Shown here piece after piece: positions 10,001 through 16,805 of a stretch of DNA of 64,000 bases (the stretch's first letter is position 1; every line of letters begins with the position of its first letter). Below the pieces are notes generated by a model. That model saw nothing but the letters and a program-made list of their open reading frames with translations. It was not told where the DNA came from and made no database searches. The translations under genes were made by a program, and so were the position numbers. This DNA is from Chryseobacterium camelliae (GTDB lineage: Bacteria > Bacteroidota > Bacteroidia > Flavobacteriales > Weeksellaceae): NCBI RefSeq assembly GCF_030818575.1, contig NZ_JAUTAL010000001.1, positions 2,542,001 to 2,606,000 on the forward strand, given 5' to 3'.

Positions 10001-10057
10001 CTCCCCGATTACAGGAGCAGGATTACCCGATATTTTTGAAACACCCTGTTTAGACAT
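6998..10057 (-). CDS. T6SS-associated peptidoglycan hydrolase, GH19-like plus M15-like peptidase domains
   Basis: This protein has 1019 residues and no signal peptide. Residues 1-228 look like two beta-sandwich domains, and 229-270 is a Pro/Ala/Ser/Lys linker. Two related segments follow (about 346-408 and 509-574). Residues 614-845 resemble a GH19 endolysin/chitinase: FLAQVYYET holds the likely acid E686, E695 follows, and GRGLMQLTW (707-715) is the family signature. Residues 862-1019 resemble an M15 D-Ala-D-Ala-type zinc peptidase, with candidate ligands H970 (SKH), D981 (TFDVS) and H1014 (YHIEI); the H-to-D spacing is longer than usual. It would cut both glycan and peptide parts of the wall. 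It follows a DUF4280 spike gene by 18 bases and overlaps a lipoprotein gene, which suggests a T6SS effector. Delivery and activity are inferred. Confidence 0.7.
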   Translation of the reverse strand: MSKQGVSKISGNPAPVIGEQTTYIVSDWYPATPSEKRNPALVTWELFKKRPDGSFTTTNIKKTGNGSFTFGQVAAKHTYRLEAYLHEPEGKGPTTIDITPQPAEVPKISKVELRYVDDVPGTVFSYQDKLVAKAKCVNLTGEKLLFTLWEDDAKGDGHNANNLFVESKEAVVDKTGAATAEFVLTKALMQQAAKGERNPKELQFYVTVEYYKNKKHATTNVDVKNPDYKAPSATPSPAAAPKGSSSPAKTSATPKAAGSPAASKSAPQKEEKGIVDSMTESVKKKLGELWDWAESNGIVKPDQKPAQANPQGKTTSIVQEPKTESLLDAYFAKEEFIKETDEAAGQYQYKFSNNNNNIDKDKVAGIIKSKIDPIVKAEKKYTKLENIKQSLAKTSYKKDEVISINLFKLGPEFIRINSAPLEEEVYVVAKGFLLEGKEVSIRIREKESVFIAKDADLPVLEGKENGNEITVLKAVVKNNLAKVKIKLRPKADEKLTEWKGKLSGIKDGTHTYTFGGNNATSTEEQKNNVAKTIADKIKSQLSTQKKFVKTETIVKALTNDAYRKGDTVTFDVYKTVTEYLWLKAECQGNLKKHEGEFLKKEVAYFVVGKRCFCNRDITLQEFEEILKKLRESEGIANTSSMFTANNCKLDDKTNESFVKKLNEAFTKYEINTCIRKIHFLAQVYYETDRLQTTKEYNGKDSYKPYVGRGLMQLTWKDGYAGYKSYSGVDVVTNYEKVAEELNLTVDTAGWFWQQGKQLSKGSTWTVPKTSFSEYDGSTGKEFPKQEYTYEVDGVSKKYGAVNFNLLADADYIDTISWLVNGGGNGRAERKKYLKELKKIFKYPEECIHGLKTTPASGGGAVNIHFEGETASADGISQRTRTILEEVGTASKNNDIYITSTARTPGDQARIMYGNISRTSVATQKGIYANAGDQVIDVYAAGKKAGKSEADIISEMEAKINDLGPSTVSKHLANPEVMNTFDVSIRRLSNPTDFKSEMQKRTELHQLLDENGAYHIEINQ

Positions 10058-10075
10058 GAAAGAGAATTTTAAAGG

Positions 10076-10579
10076 TTAATAAGCATCAAGATCGCTTTCC
10101 TGTACTGTTTCCCCATAATCGTCCATTTTAACGAGGGGGTTGATGTGCTGAACGGTTTTGTTGTCAGCATTCTGCACATTTTTTTTGCTCACTACCCCGC
10201 GCTGTCCGTGATCTTTTATGGTAATCTTCCCTCCTACCACGCACTGGAGCTCAGAAGCTTCCGTCACAATACTTTTACCCATGACTTTCACTTTGTCATA
10301 GGTTTTCTGCCATTTTCCGGCGGGAGCATAAGAGCATGGAAGGTTGCCTCCTGAACTGGGTTTGAGTTTGCATTTTCCGAAACTTGGTCCGGAAGGGTTG
10401 AACTGGAGGTCATCTTCTGTAACGGCAAGATAATCTGCATCTCCATCAGAATCATTCCAGTAATGCTGCTGATGGGCCGTCACTTTGTATTGCGGGAACT
10501 GGTCACCCTGGTCGCATTGTGCCTGTCCTTTCTGTACGACAAAGTGTTTGCCGTCATGAAGTGATGATTGATCTGACAT
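10076..10579 (-). CDS. DUF4280 PAAR-like spike protein
   Basis: This 167-residue protein matches the DUF4280 family. It opens with FVVQKGQAQCDQGDQ, has an FGKCKLKPS segment with conserved cysteines, a central GNLPCSYAPAGKW segment and a late LQCVVGGKITI strand. DUF4280 proteins are PAAR-like tips on the VgrG needle in Bacteroidetes T6SS, and often carry or recruit the effector encoded beside them. Here the next gene, 18 bases away, is the two-domain wall hydrolase, so this is probably its delivery tip. It has its own promoter after the TssR terminator, which makes the spike, cargo and lipoprotein genes one transcription unit separate from the membrane-complex genes. Confidence 0.85.
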   Translation of the reverse strand: MSDQSSLHDGKHFVVQKGQAQCDQGDQFPQYKVTAHQQHYWNDSDGDADYLAVTEDDLQFNPSGPSFGKCKLKPSSGGNLPCSYAPAGKWQKTYDKVKVMGKSIVTEASELQCVVGGKITIKDHGQRGVVSKKNVQNADNKTVQHINPLVKMDDYGETVQESDLDAY

Positions 10580-10602
10580 ATCAATAGGATTTGGAGTATG
10601 AT

Positions 10603-10610
10603 CAAAGATA
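10603..10610 (-). promoter_or_regulatory. -7 promoter element of the spike/cargo operon
   Basis: On the minus strand this reads TATCTTTG, identical to the hcp -7 element and an exact TAnnTTTG match. It lies 23 bases before the DUF4280 start codon and just after the TssR terminator. Confidence 0.6.
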
Positions 10611-10631
10611 AAAATTTTAGCCTTAAAAAAT

Positions 10632-10660
10632 TAAAAAAAGCAGAAATAATTTCTGCTTTT
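10632..10660 (-). terminator. Terminator after tssR
   Basis: On the minus strand an AAAAGCAGAAAT/ATTTCTGCTTTT hairpin is followed by a T-rich tract. It ends the tssO-tssP-tssR transcription unit. Confidence 0.75.
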
Positions 10661-10676
10661 TACTATTTATAACCTA

Positions 10677-13079
10677 TTAGTGTTTAGTATATTCGGGTTG
10701 TTCCACCGGCATCATCGTGGGCATAAAATACTCGTTAAGCCAATAGAAGGTCTGCCCGTTCTGCTGTATTTTAACCGCAGGATCCTTCCTGTGGGCAAGC
10801 AGCCGGTCTGCAAGGGTTTTATAATTTTTGAAATAATTCCTTACCGTTTCATTGGTTACGATTTTTGATTTCCTCCAGCCTTTCAGCTTGTATTTCGACA
10901 TCAATTCTTCTTCTGAATTGTCAAAGCCCGTCACAACTCCTACAGCAACTGACATCGGCTGATCAGATAAGTTGGCTTTATTCAGCATTGTAAGTGTAGG
11001 ATTATACTTCCGGATAAGACTGATGTATTCTTTAACAGCCTTTGACTGGTTAAAATCGGCACGTTCGGCTCCCGTGTTTCTGTATACTTCTGTATAGAAG
11101 GCCTTCAGCTGGTCGTATTCATCTTCAGAAACCAGAATCCCCTTTTCAAGGCCTGGTTTAAAGTCTTTAAGATCCTTGGGAATGTATCCTTTCACCAGGA
11201 AAGGGTTTCCATAATTGATCAGCTGTGCTGCAATACCTGCAGGAACCGGATTCGTAAGTCCCGGATACAGATATTTGTATTTGAGGTCCACATCTGTTTT
11301 TCCTGCCCCTACCGAAGAATGGAAATAATCATTAAGTGATTTATCCAGCGTTTCATTATCCAGAGTCACCTGTGCAATAAGGCTATCCACAGATTTTTTA
11401 AGGTATCCAGGTGTGGCGATATCCCCTTTTTTAGGGAAGATCACAAAGCCCTGGGACATGCTCTGCTTAGGGTAATTCAGCGAAAAGAATCCTTCATCAC
11501 CCTCTACGAGGTTAAAGTTATTTTTGGTCAGTACATCATTCTGATTGATGATCTTCTGTTTTTTAAGCTCGGCAACATTTTTAGCCGTGTTGGTCACTAC
11601 ATTTTCTGAAAGCAGCACGAAATCGTTGTACGTATCTGATGACCTTGCACTGGTCTGGAACATGATGAGCCTTGCCTGTGCCTGTGTAAGGGCATTGATA
11701 ACGCCGTACATGTTCCCGCTCTGGCTGTCAGAGGAAGTTCCTACAGTAATAATAATGTTGGTTTCATCCGGGAAGTTGGAAAGAAGGTTTCCGGCTGCCA
11801 TCAGACCTTCGCTCACCGGCTGGTAATCGCTGTTGCTCGGGCAGTTCATTTCATTACTCTTCTCGTCGATGAAAGCGGTTATTTTGCTGTAATCGGTATT
11901 CAAGGGTGAAACAGCCACATTATCGCCGCAGGAATTGCTTTTGTAAAGAACAACCCCATACCTCACAGCGCTGAAATAAGATGGTTTTTCAAATCTCAGC
12001 TGAAGGTCCTGAAGCAATGATTTTACAATAGGCGCATAGGGTGCGTTGGGTGCACTGATATCAAGGTTGAAAACAATATTGATCCTTTTGTCTTTTTCAG
12101 TAATTTCCCGGTAGCGGTCAAACTTGATAGGCTCTCCCAATACATTGAACACATAGTTTTTGCTGTAATCCAGGATATTGGTGAAATATTTTGTCTTGGA
12201 ATCCGGCGCAGGAACCTCATAGATAGGCAGGCTTACGGGAAAAATATTCTCCAGCGGCGTTCTTTTATTCACATCCGTAAGCAGAACTGCCGTTCTATCT
12301 TCTGTAGTGGAACTTCCGGGGTTTCCTTCATGAATTCCCAGGGTAGTTTCTGTAATTCCTGTGTTGTTTTTCATTTTTACAGCGGAACGTTCTCCCCATG
12401 CTGTAATGACATTGGAGCTTACCCAGCCGTACAGGTTTTTCCCTATGCTGTCGATATCAATAGTAGGATTTTTACCCACCAGGAACCTTTTGTTGTTTTC
12501 CGCCTGCTTGTATACATACACGATCTGTCCGTTCGGGATTTTCACATTGGCCTGCTCAATAAGGCTCGGTGAATTGAACACCATGATGGAGTCATTTTTA
12601 TAATAGCGTTCAGAGTTTTTGATGACATCACTGTTGCTCGGCACCACAGCGACGCGCACCGGAAAGCCGGTCTTTTCGCTTTTAAGGGCGTTGTTCCACA
12701 AAAGCAGGTCAGATTCAGGCATCCATCCGTAAGTCTTTACGGATTTCGGAGATACTTTTTTCATGAGCGCATCCGGAATGTATTCTGCCACCTTTACCAT
12801 TCCGTCTTTATGCTTCAGGACCAGCAAAGGCTCCATAAAGCTGACTTCCTTATACGATTTCTCATCGCTTTTGTCTAGGTAAGCCGTATTTTTTGCACGG
12901 TCGGAAATGGCAATCCACGGAACGGATTTATTAGGGAATCCATTGATCACAGTAGCATTGTCAATCTGACCGTACTGCGAAGGTTCAGGCGTTTTCTTCG
13001 CCGGCAGCGTTACCTGGCAACTGGTTACCAGTGCTGCTGCGCCTATATAATATGCTGCTAAAGGAAGTTTATTTTTCAT
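10677..13079 (-). CDS. tssR: T6SSiii envelope protein TssR (lipoprotein with vWA-like region)
   Basis: This 800-residue protein has a signal peptide with lipobox LVTSC (cysteine at residue 21). Residues about 50-235 resemble SH3-like segments with tryptophan-glycine turns. Residues about 330-480 resemble a von Willebrand A-type fold (INIVFNLDISAPN, later NIIITVGTSSDS, although a canonical MIDAS DxSxS is not fully conserved). The C-terminal half is mainly helical and ends with YWLNEYFMPT. In Bacteroidetes, TssR is one of the components (TssN-TssR) that replace TssJ/L/M in building the trans-envelope complex. It directly follows the TssP-like gene. Family assignment is by overall layout and by context. 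Confidence 0.8.
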   Translation of the reverse strand: MKNKLPLAAYYIGAAALVTSCQVTLPAKKTPEPSQYGQIDNATVINGFPNKSVPWIAISDRAKNTAYLDKSDEKSYKEVSFMEPLLVLKHKDGMVKVAEYIPDALMKKVSPKSVKTYGWMPESDLLLWNNALKSEKTGFPVRVAVVPSNSDVIKNSERYYKNDSIMVFNSPSLIEQANVKIPNGQIVYVYKQAENNKRFLVGKNPTIDIDSIGKNLYGWVSSNVITAWGERSAVKMKNNTGITETTLGIHEGNPGSSTTEDRTAVLLTDVNKRTPLENIFPVSLPIYEVPAPDSKTKYFTNILDYSKNYVFNVLGEPIKFDRYREITEKDKRINIVFNLDISAPNAPYAPIVKSLLQDLQLRFEKPSYFSAVRYGVVLYKSNSCGDNVAVSPLNTDYSKITAFIDEKSNEMNCPSNSDYQPVSEGLMAAGNLLSNFPDETNIIITVGTSSDSQSGNMYGVINALTQAQARLIMFQTSARSSDTYNDFVLLSENVVTNTAKNVAELKKQKIINQNDVLTKNNFNLVEGDEGFFSLNYPKQSMSQGFVIFPKKGDIATPGYLKKSVDSLIAQVTLDNETLDKSLNDYFHSSVGAGKTDVDLKYKYLYPGLTNPVPAGIAAQLINYGNPFLVKGYIPKDLKDFKPGLEKGILVSEDEYDQLKAFYTEVYRNTGAERADFNQSKAVKEYISLIRKYNPTLTMLNKANLSDQPMSVAVGVVTGFDNSEEELMSKYKLKGWRKSKIVTNETVRNYFKNYKTLADRLLAHRKDPAVKIQQNGQTFYWLNEYFMPTMMPVEQPEYTKH

Positions 13080-13127
13080 CCTGATTTTATTTTATGATGG
13101 TGAGGTCCGGAGAGTGCCGGAAGTTTA

Positions 13128-14036
13128 TTATTTGCTTTGGTTAATATCTACTTTGGTTACACAGTTCTGTGCATCATCAAAATTTACCTTTACGGTCTGA
13201 ATGACGTTGTTTTTATCAAACTGCAGGCCTGCACAGTACATGTAGAAATTATTTACCTTACTGTCATTGACTTTCACTACAGTGTTTTCATTGTTGCACA
13301 GATAGGTTCTTAACAGGTAATTGTAATGCATATTGAAACTGTTACCATTGGCAATCTGCTGAAGATGGTATTTAAAATCATTATCAATCTTTGCATAAGC
13401 ATCTTCCACGCTTACTTCCTCGTCCATGGAATCGTAGCCGGCAATAATCTTGATGTGATGCAGGATAGGTTCGATATTTTCATCGGTATAGAGTGTAACT
13501 ACATAGTCACCGGGCTTTTTGTACGAATAAATAGCCAGCTTGTCCTTGGAATCTATTTTCCCTGTTTCCCCGAATTTCCAGGTAAACTGCTTCGCTTCCG
13601 AGATAGCCCGGAACTGCACATTTTCATACTGCATAGCCTGAGATGGTGCATCAATGGTTGTAGGAGCTACTATGGTATCTTTAGGCTTAGGAATGCTTCG
13701 TGCTGAAACCATAACAGGAAAAGACTTGGTGTATTCATTATCAATAATCAGCGTCACCTGATAATAGCCCGGTTTGGAATAGAAATGTATGCCGCTGCTT
13801 TTGTCCGAAGTGGTCCCGTCACCGAAATTCCATCGTTTTGTTTTGGCAAACTGGGTTTTGTCTTCAAACATCAGCGTATCGCCTACCTTTACAGATGATG
13901 GGTATACAACTCCTACAATATCATCGGCAGAATGAATGACCTTCTTCTGCAGCCATAAAGCAACCAGCGCTGCAATCAGCAGGACGGCGATGACACCGAT
14001 AATGATGTTTTTTTTGTTCTTTTGGAAGTAATTCAT
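13128..14036 (-). CDS. tssP: T6SSiii membrane protein with two PKD domains (TssP-like)
   Basis: This 302-residue protein has a short cytoplasmic tail, one transmembrane segment (about residues 10-29) and a periplasmic part. Two PKD-type beta-sandwich domains follow: one with RWNFGDGTTS (about 67-76) and one with FTWKFGETG (about 160-168). The C-terminal 90 residues form a separate acidic domain (about 205-300). Single-pass proteins with periplasmic beta domains are part of the T6SSiii trans-envelope complex, and position between tssO-like and tssR genes fits TssP. I am confident of the topology and the PKD repeats and less sure of the letter assigned. Confidence 0.7.
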   Translation of the reverse strand: MNYFQKNKKNIIIGVIAVLLIAALVALWLQKKVIHSADDIVGVVYPSSVKVGDTLMFEDKTQFAKTKRWNFGDGTTSDKSSGIHFYSKPGYYQVTLIIDNEYTKSFPVMVSARSIPKPKDTIVAPTTIDAPSQAMQYENVQFRAISEAKQFTWKFGETGKIDSKDKLAIYSYKKPGDYVVTLYTDENIEPILHHIKIIAGYDSMDEEVSVEDAYAKIDNDFKYHLQQIANGNSFNMHYNYLLRTYLCNNENTVVKVNDSKVNNFYMYCAGLQFDKNNVIQTVKVNFDDAQNCVTKVDINQSK

Positions 14037-14081
14037 AATATAAGTGTGATGTGTTTTATTACATATTCTTAGTAAAGTAGA

Positions 14082-14609
14082 CTATTGGGTCCTGCCTTTC
14101 AACGCATTTTCTCTCTGGAACAGCTGGTTTTTCTTTTCCCTGAAGCCTATGGAGCATTCTTCAAACTGTTTTTCAAAACTCTTGATGTTTTCAGTTTTGC
14201 TGGCAATGATTTTCTTATCATTAAAATACATTTTGTAGAATTTGGCAATCTGCGGATAAGCGTCTTTCCTGATATCGGCAATACCATTATTATTCTCATA
14301 ATAATTGGCGATATCGTTAATACCGTACATAATATTATTTTCCTCAAAAGGCTGTGGTGTTTCGTCGCTGAGTCTGTTGATCTGCGAGAAAGTACTATCC
14401 ATCAGCTTATAGGTAAATTTTTGCTGCTGATCGAACTTGGCTTTTTCTTCAAGGTTCCTTACGGAAATCATGTCCTCGTCTGAAAAAGGCGATTCAAACC
14501 CATTCAGGAAAATGATGCCTAAGAATAGTAAGGCTGCAATAAGCATCAGGATGAGATACACAAACTGATACTGTTTTTCTTTTCTGGATAATGTGATGTG
14601 TCCCTGCAT
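14082..14609 (-). CDS. tssO: T6SSiii single-pass membrane protein TssO
   Basis: This 175-residue protein has one transmembrane segment (about residues 15-34) and a helical, glutamine-rich periplasmic domain with a heptad-like C-terminus (SFEKQFEECSIGFREKKNQLF). The size and topology match TssO of Bacteroidetes T6SS, an inner-membrane part of the trans-envelope complex. It lies 45 bases upstream of the PKD protein gene and 11 bases downstream of a second protein with the same topology. Only architecture and context support the name. Confidence 0.65.
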   Translation of the reverse strand: MQGHITLSRKEKQYQFVYLILMLIAALLFLGIIFLNGFESPFSDEDMISVRNLEEKAKFDQQQKFTYKLMDSTFSQINRLSDETPQPFEENNIMYGINDIANYYENNNGIADIRKDAYPQIAKFYKMYFNDKKIIASKTENIKSFEKQFEECSIGFREKKNQLFQRENALKGRTQ

Positions 14610-14620
14610 AATATCAGATT

Positions 14621-15157
14621 TTATCTTCTTCTTCGGTTTCCGGTAAATTTTCTGGTAGGATCAACTTTAAGTTCCCTGTTGGCAATGCCAACTTTGCCCC
14701 TGCACTCACTCAGGTCCCTGAGTGCGGTCTGTTCCTTATTTGAAACATTGATGATCTGGTTCTTGAGCGCAAGCATAGGCACGATCTGCTTCATCAGGAT
14801 GGCATAATGCTTAAAGTTATCTGCACTGTCTTTCCCCATGATGTTCCGGGCATCCCGTATGTTGTCACTGATATAATTCCTGAGAAAAATATCATTATCC
14901 ACTTTGTTGATGTCCAGCTGATCCATACGGTACATGATGCTGTCTACATGAGTTCTGAGAAGATCGCTGCGGGTAAGCAGTTCGCGGTAGTCGTCCGCCT
15001 GCTTCTTGATACCCTGCCTCTGCACATCATAGCTTTTGAAAAAGAAAAAGACGCTGATGAAGGCAACAACAGCTAATACAGTGAAGGACAAGATGAACTT
15101 CAGAATCCCCGTCCTGACGTCTGACTGATTTAATTTTTTCTCCCTATTCGAAGACAT
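14621..15157 (-). CDS. T6SSiii single-pass membrane protein, TssO-like
   Basis: I choose the ATG at 15157 (MSSNREKKLNQSD) as the start. An ATG at 15214 would add 19 residues including a second short hydrophobic run encoded by a poly-T/A tract, and would put an odd extra hydrophobic stretch in front of the real transmembrane segment (about 19-40). The remainder is a helical periplasmic domain with a basic C-terminus ending in RRRR. Topology and size parallel the next gene (TssO), so the two may form a hetero-oligomer or be paralogues. This is the first gene of the minus-strand T6SS membrane operon, divergent from the response regulator. Confidence 0.6.
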   Translation of the reverse strand: MSSNREKKLNQSDVRTGILKFILSFTVLAVVAFISVFFFFKSYDVQRQGIKKQADDYRELLTRSDLLRTHVDSIMYRMDQLDINKVDNDIFLRNYISDNIRDARNIMGKDSADNFKHYAILMKQIVPMLALKNQIINVSNKEQTALRDLSECRGKVGIANRELKVDPTRKFTGNRRRR

Positions 15158-15329
15158 ATTTTGTAGTTTATTTGGCATGGTGAAAATAAAAAAAAAATTT
15201 TTGTTGTACAACATCTGATTTGTAGTAAAATGCCCTATCTCTAATTATCCGAATAATAATTTTCATTTTGACAAGTTTTTCTTAAATTAGACCTCAGTTT
15301 TAATCACCCACACCAAATCGATTATTAAC

Positions 15330-16001
15330 GTGAATAAATTATTAAGTAATTCTGTGCGGTTTTCTATTGCGGACAGTGATTTTTATTTTAAAAAAATAAT
15401 GATCAGGACTCTTACGGAAAATCCTTTTTACATGCTTCTGAACGACTGCAACAATGGGCATGAGCTTATCACCAGGAACTACAGAAGACAGGAAGATGTA
15501 TTCATTATTGATCTCTTCATGCCGGTACTCAGCGGTATTGAAGCCATTAAATACATCAGGAAAAGCAATGTAGAAACCCCTATTATTACTTATTCAGGAA
15601 CCTACCAGGAAGACATGGCCGATATCCTGTCCAAGCTTCCGAACATTTATTACTGTCAGAAAAAAAGCAATCTGATCAAGGAAATTGTCAAAGGCAGGAT
15701 CGCCTCAGAAAACTTCGATTATGAAGCCTATTCCAGGGAATGGGAACAGCAGCCACTGGCCGTTCAGGAATACATGGAGCGGCAGAGAAAGAGCCAGGAA
15801 GAACTTTCCCCAACTGAGATACAGCTGATGAAATTCTGCTATGAAGGCTTCAGCAACAAGGAAATAGGGGAAAAACTAAACCTCAGTACCCGTACTATAG
15901 ACACGTACATCAACCGGCTTACAGAAAAGCTGGGTTTAAAAACCAAACTTCACCTGATCCGTTTTTGCGTAGAAAACGGCTACTATAATTCCAGCATGTA
16001 A
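15330..16001 (+). CDS. LuxR/NarL-type response regulator, candidate T6SS regulator
   Basis: This 223-residue protein starts at a GTG. Residues 8-125 form a receiver domain with phosphoacceptor D61 in VFIIDLFMPVLSG, the acidic pocket residues in ADSD (about 14-17), a T/S switch in ITYSGT and a conserved lysine in YCQKK. Residues about 157-213 form a LuxR-type helix-turn-helix (LSPTEIQLMKFCYEGFSNKE and the recognition helix STRTIDTYINRLTEKLG). Proteins of this family bind DNA as dimers after phosphorylation by a histidine kinase. There is no kinase gene next to it. It is divergent from the T6SS operon with a spacer of about 170 bases, so it may regulate that locus. Confidence 0.85.
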   Translation: MNKLLSNSVRFSIADSDFYFKKIMIRTLTENPFYMLLNDCNNGHELITRNYRRQEDVFIIDLFMPVLSGIEAIKYIRKSNVETPIITYSGTYQEDMADILSKLPNIYYCQKKSNLIKEIVKGRIASENFDYEAYSREWEQQPLAVQEYMERQRKSQEELSPTEIQLMKFCYEGFSNKEIGEKLNLSTRTIDTYINRLTEKLGLKTKLHLIRFCVENGYYNSSM

Positions 16002-16079
16002 AAAGTAGAGTAACCCTCTTTTCACACTGAGTAAACCATAAGCGCTCAACTCTTTACCGGAAAAATATTTTCCCACTAA

Positions 16080-16112
16080 TTTGCTAATATTCAATTTTTT
16101 TAACTAAATTTG
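16080..16112 (+). promoter_or_regulatory. Promoter of the HU gene
   Basis: TTTG (16080-16083) and TAAATTTG (16105-16112) are separated by 21 bp, a good match to the Bacteroidetes -33/-7 consensus, 30 bases before the HU start. Confidence 0.7.
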
Positions 16113-16142
16113 CACACCTAAAATTTAAAATTAAAAAAGGAA

Positions 16143-16433
16143 ATGACAAAGGCAGAATTGGTAAACACCATCTCAAATAAGTTGGGAACAGAAAAGAATG
16201 AAACACAGAAAGTTGTAGAAGCTTTTATGCAAGAGATCAGGACTTCTATGTATAATGGGGATAACGTTTACCTAAGAGGCTTCGGTTCTTTTATTATTAA
16301 GACGAGAGCTGCTAAAACAGGAAGAAATATTTCTAAGAATACTGCAATCGAGATTCCTGCTCACAATATTCCTGCTTTCAAACCTTCAAAGTCTTTTGTA
16401 GAGAAAGTAAAAAACAAAGTTGCAGTAAAATAA
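16143..16433 (+). CDS. HU-family DNA-binding protein
   Basis: This 96-residue protein has the full HU/IHF fold: an N-terminal helical part (MTKAELVNTISNKLG), the GFGSFIIKTRAAKTGRN beta-arm entry and a NIPAFKPSKSFVEKV C-terminus with the PAFKP signature. HU dimers bend and compact DNA and belong to the nucleoid. A consensus promoter precedes it. The gene is followed 44 bases later by a 29-codon gene for a very basic protein and then RNase G, a linkage that suggests growth-linked expression. Confidence 0.93.
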   Translation: MTKAELVNTISNKLGTEKNETQKVVEAFMQEIRTSMYNGDNVYLRGFGSFIIKTRAAKTGRNISKNTAIEIPAHNIPAFKPSKSFVEKVKNKVAVK

Positions 16434-16477
16434 CAACATTAACTGAATATTAACTAGTTACTAAAAAATTTAACATT

Positions 16478-16567
16478 ATGCCAAGCGGAAAGAAAAGAAA
16501 AAGACACAAGGTTGCAACCCACAAGAGAAAGAAAAGAAGAAGAGCAAACAGACATAAGAAGAAATAA
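16478..16567 (+). CDS. 29-residue Lys/Arg-rich protein, probable ribosomal protein (bL38/THX-like)
   Basis: The ORF is ATG at 16478 to TAA at 16567. Of its 29 residues, 19 are Lys, Arg or His; it begins MPSGKKRKRHKVATHKRKKR and ends in KKK. Very short Arg/Lys-only proteins of this form are conserved between HU and RNase G genes in flavobacteria, as I recall, and small basic proteins such as THX are ribosomal. A flavobacterial ribosome structure reported an extra small protein named bL38, and this could be the same family; I cannot verify this from sequence alone. It is transcribed with HU or from a local promoter. Confidence 0.75.
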   Translation: MPSGKKRKRHKVATHKRKKRRRANRHKKK

Positions 16568-16600
16568 TCTTTCCTCTTTCTCAAGATTACAATATAATAA

Positions 16601-16655
16601 TATAGTTGGTGGTTTTATTTTTTTAAAGGTTCACCGACTATATTTTTATTTGCAA
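16601..16655 (+). terminator. Possible terminator or attenuator before rng
   Basis: A TATAGTTGGTG/CACCGACTATA imperfect stem with a long AT loop (16601-16642) is followed by a TTTTTATTT run. It may end the HU and basic-protein transcript before the rng gene. The rest of the 238-base spacer is AT-rich and shows no other element. Confidence 0.4.
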
Positions 16656-16805
16656 CCATAAGATGGCGCCGGAAAATTAAATTTCAACCTTCATTCCAGG
16701 GAAAGTATTGGTGATTTTAAATTAATTGCTATATTTATTACCCTATATGAAAATAATGAAAGTCATACCTTTTTCCCGTAATCTTATATAATTTATCTTA
16801 TAAAA

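Noticed and set aside
15158..15214. Upstream start of the TssO-like gene at 15214
   Set aside because: It adds a poly-T-encoded hydrophobic run that does not fit the family topology.
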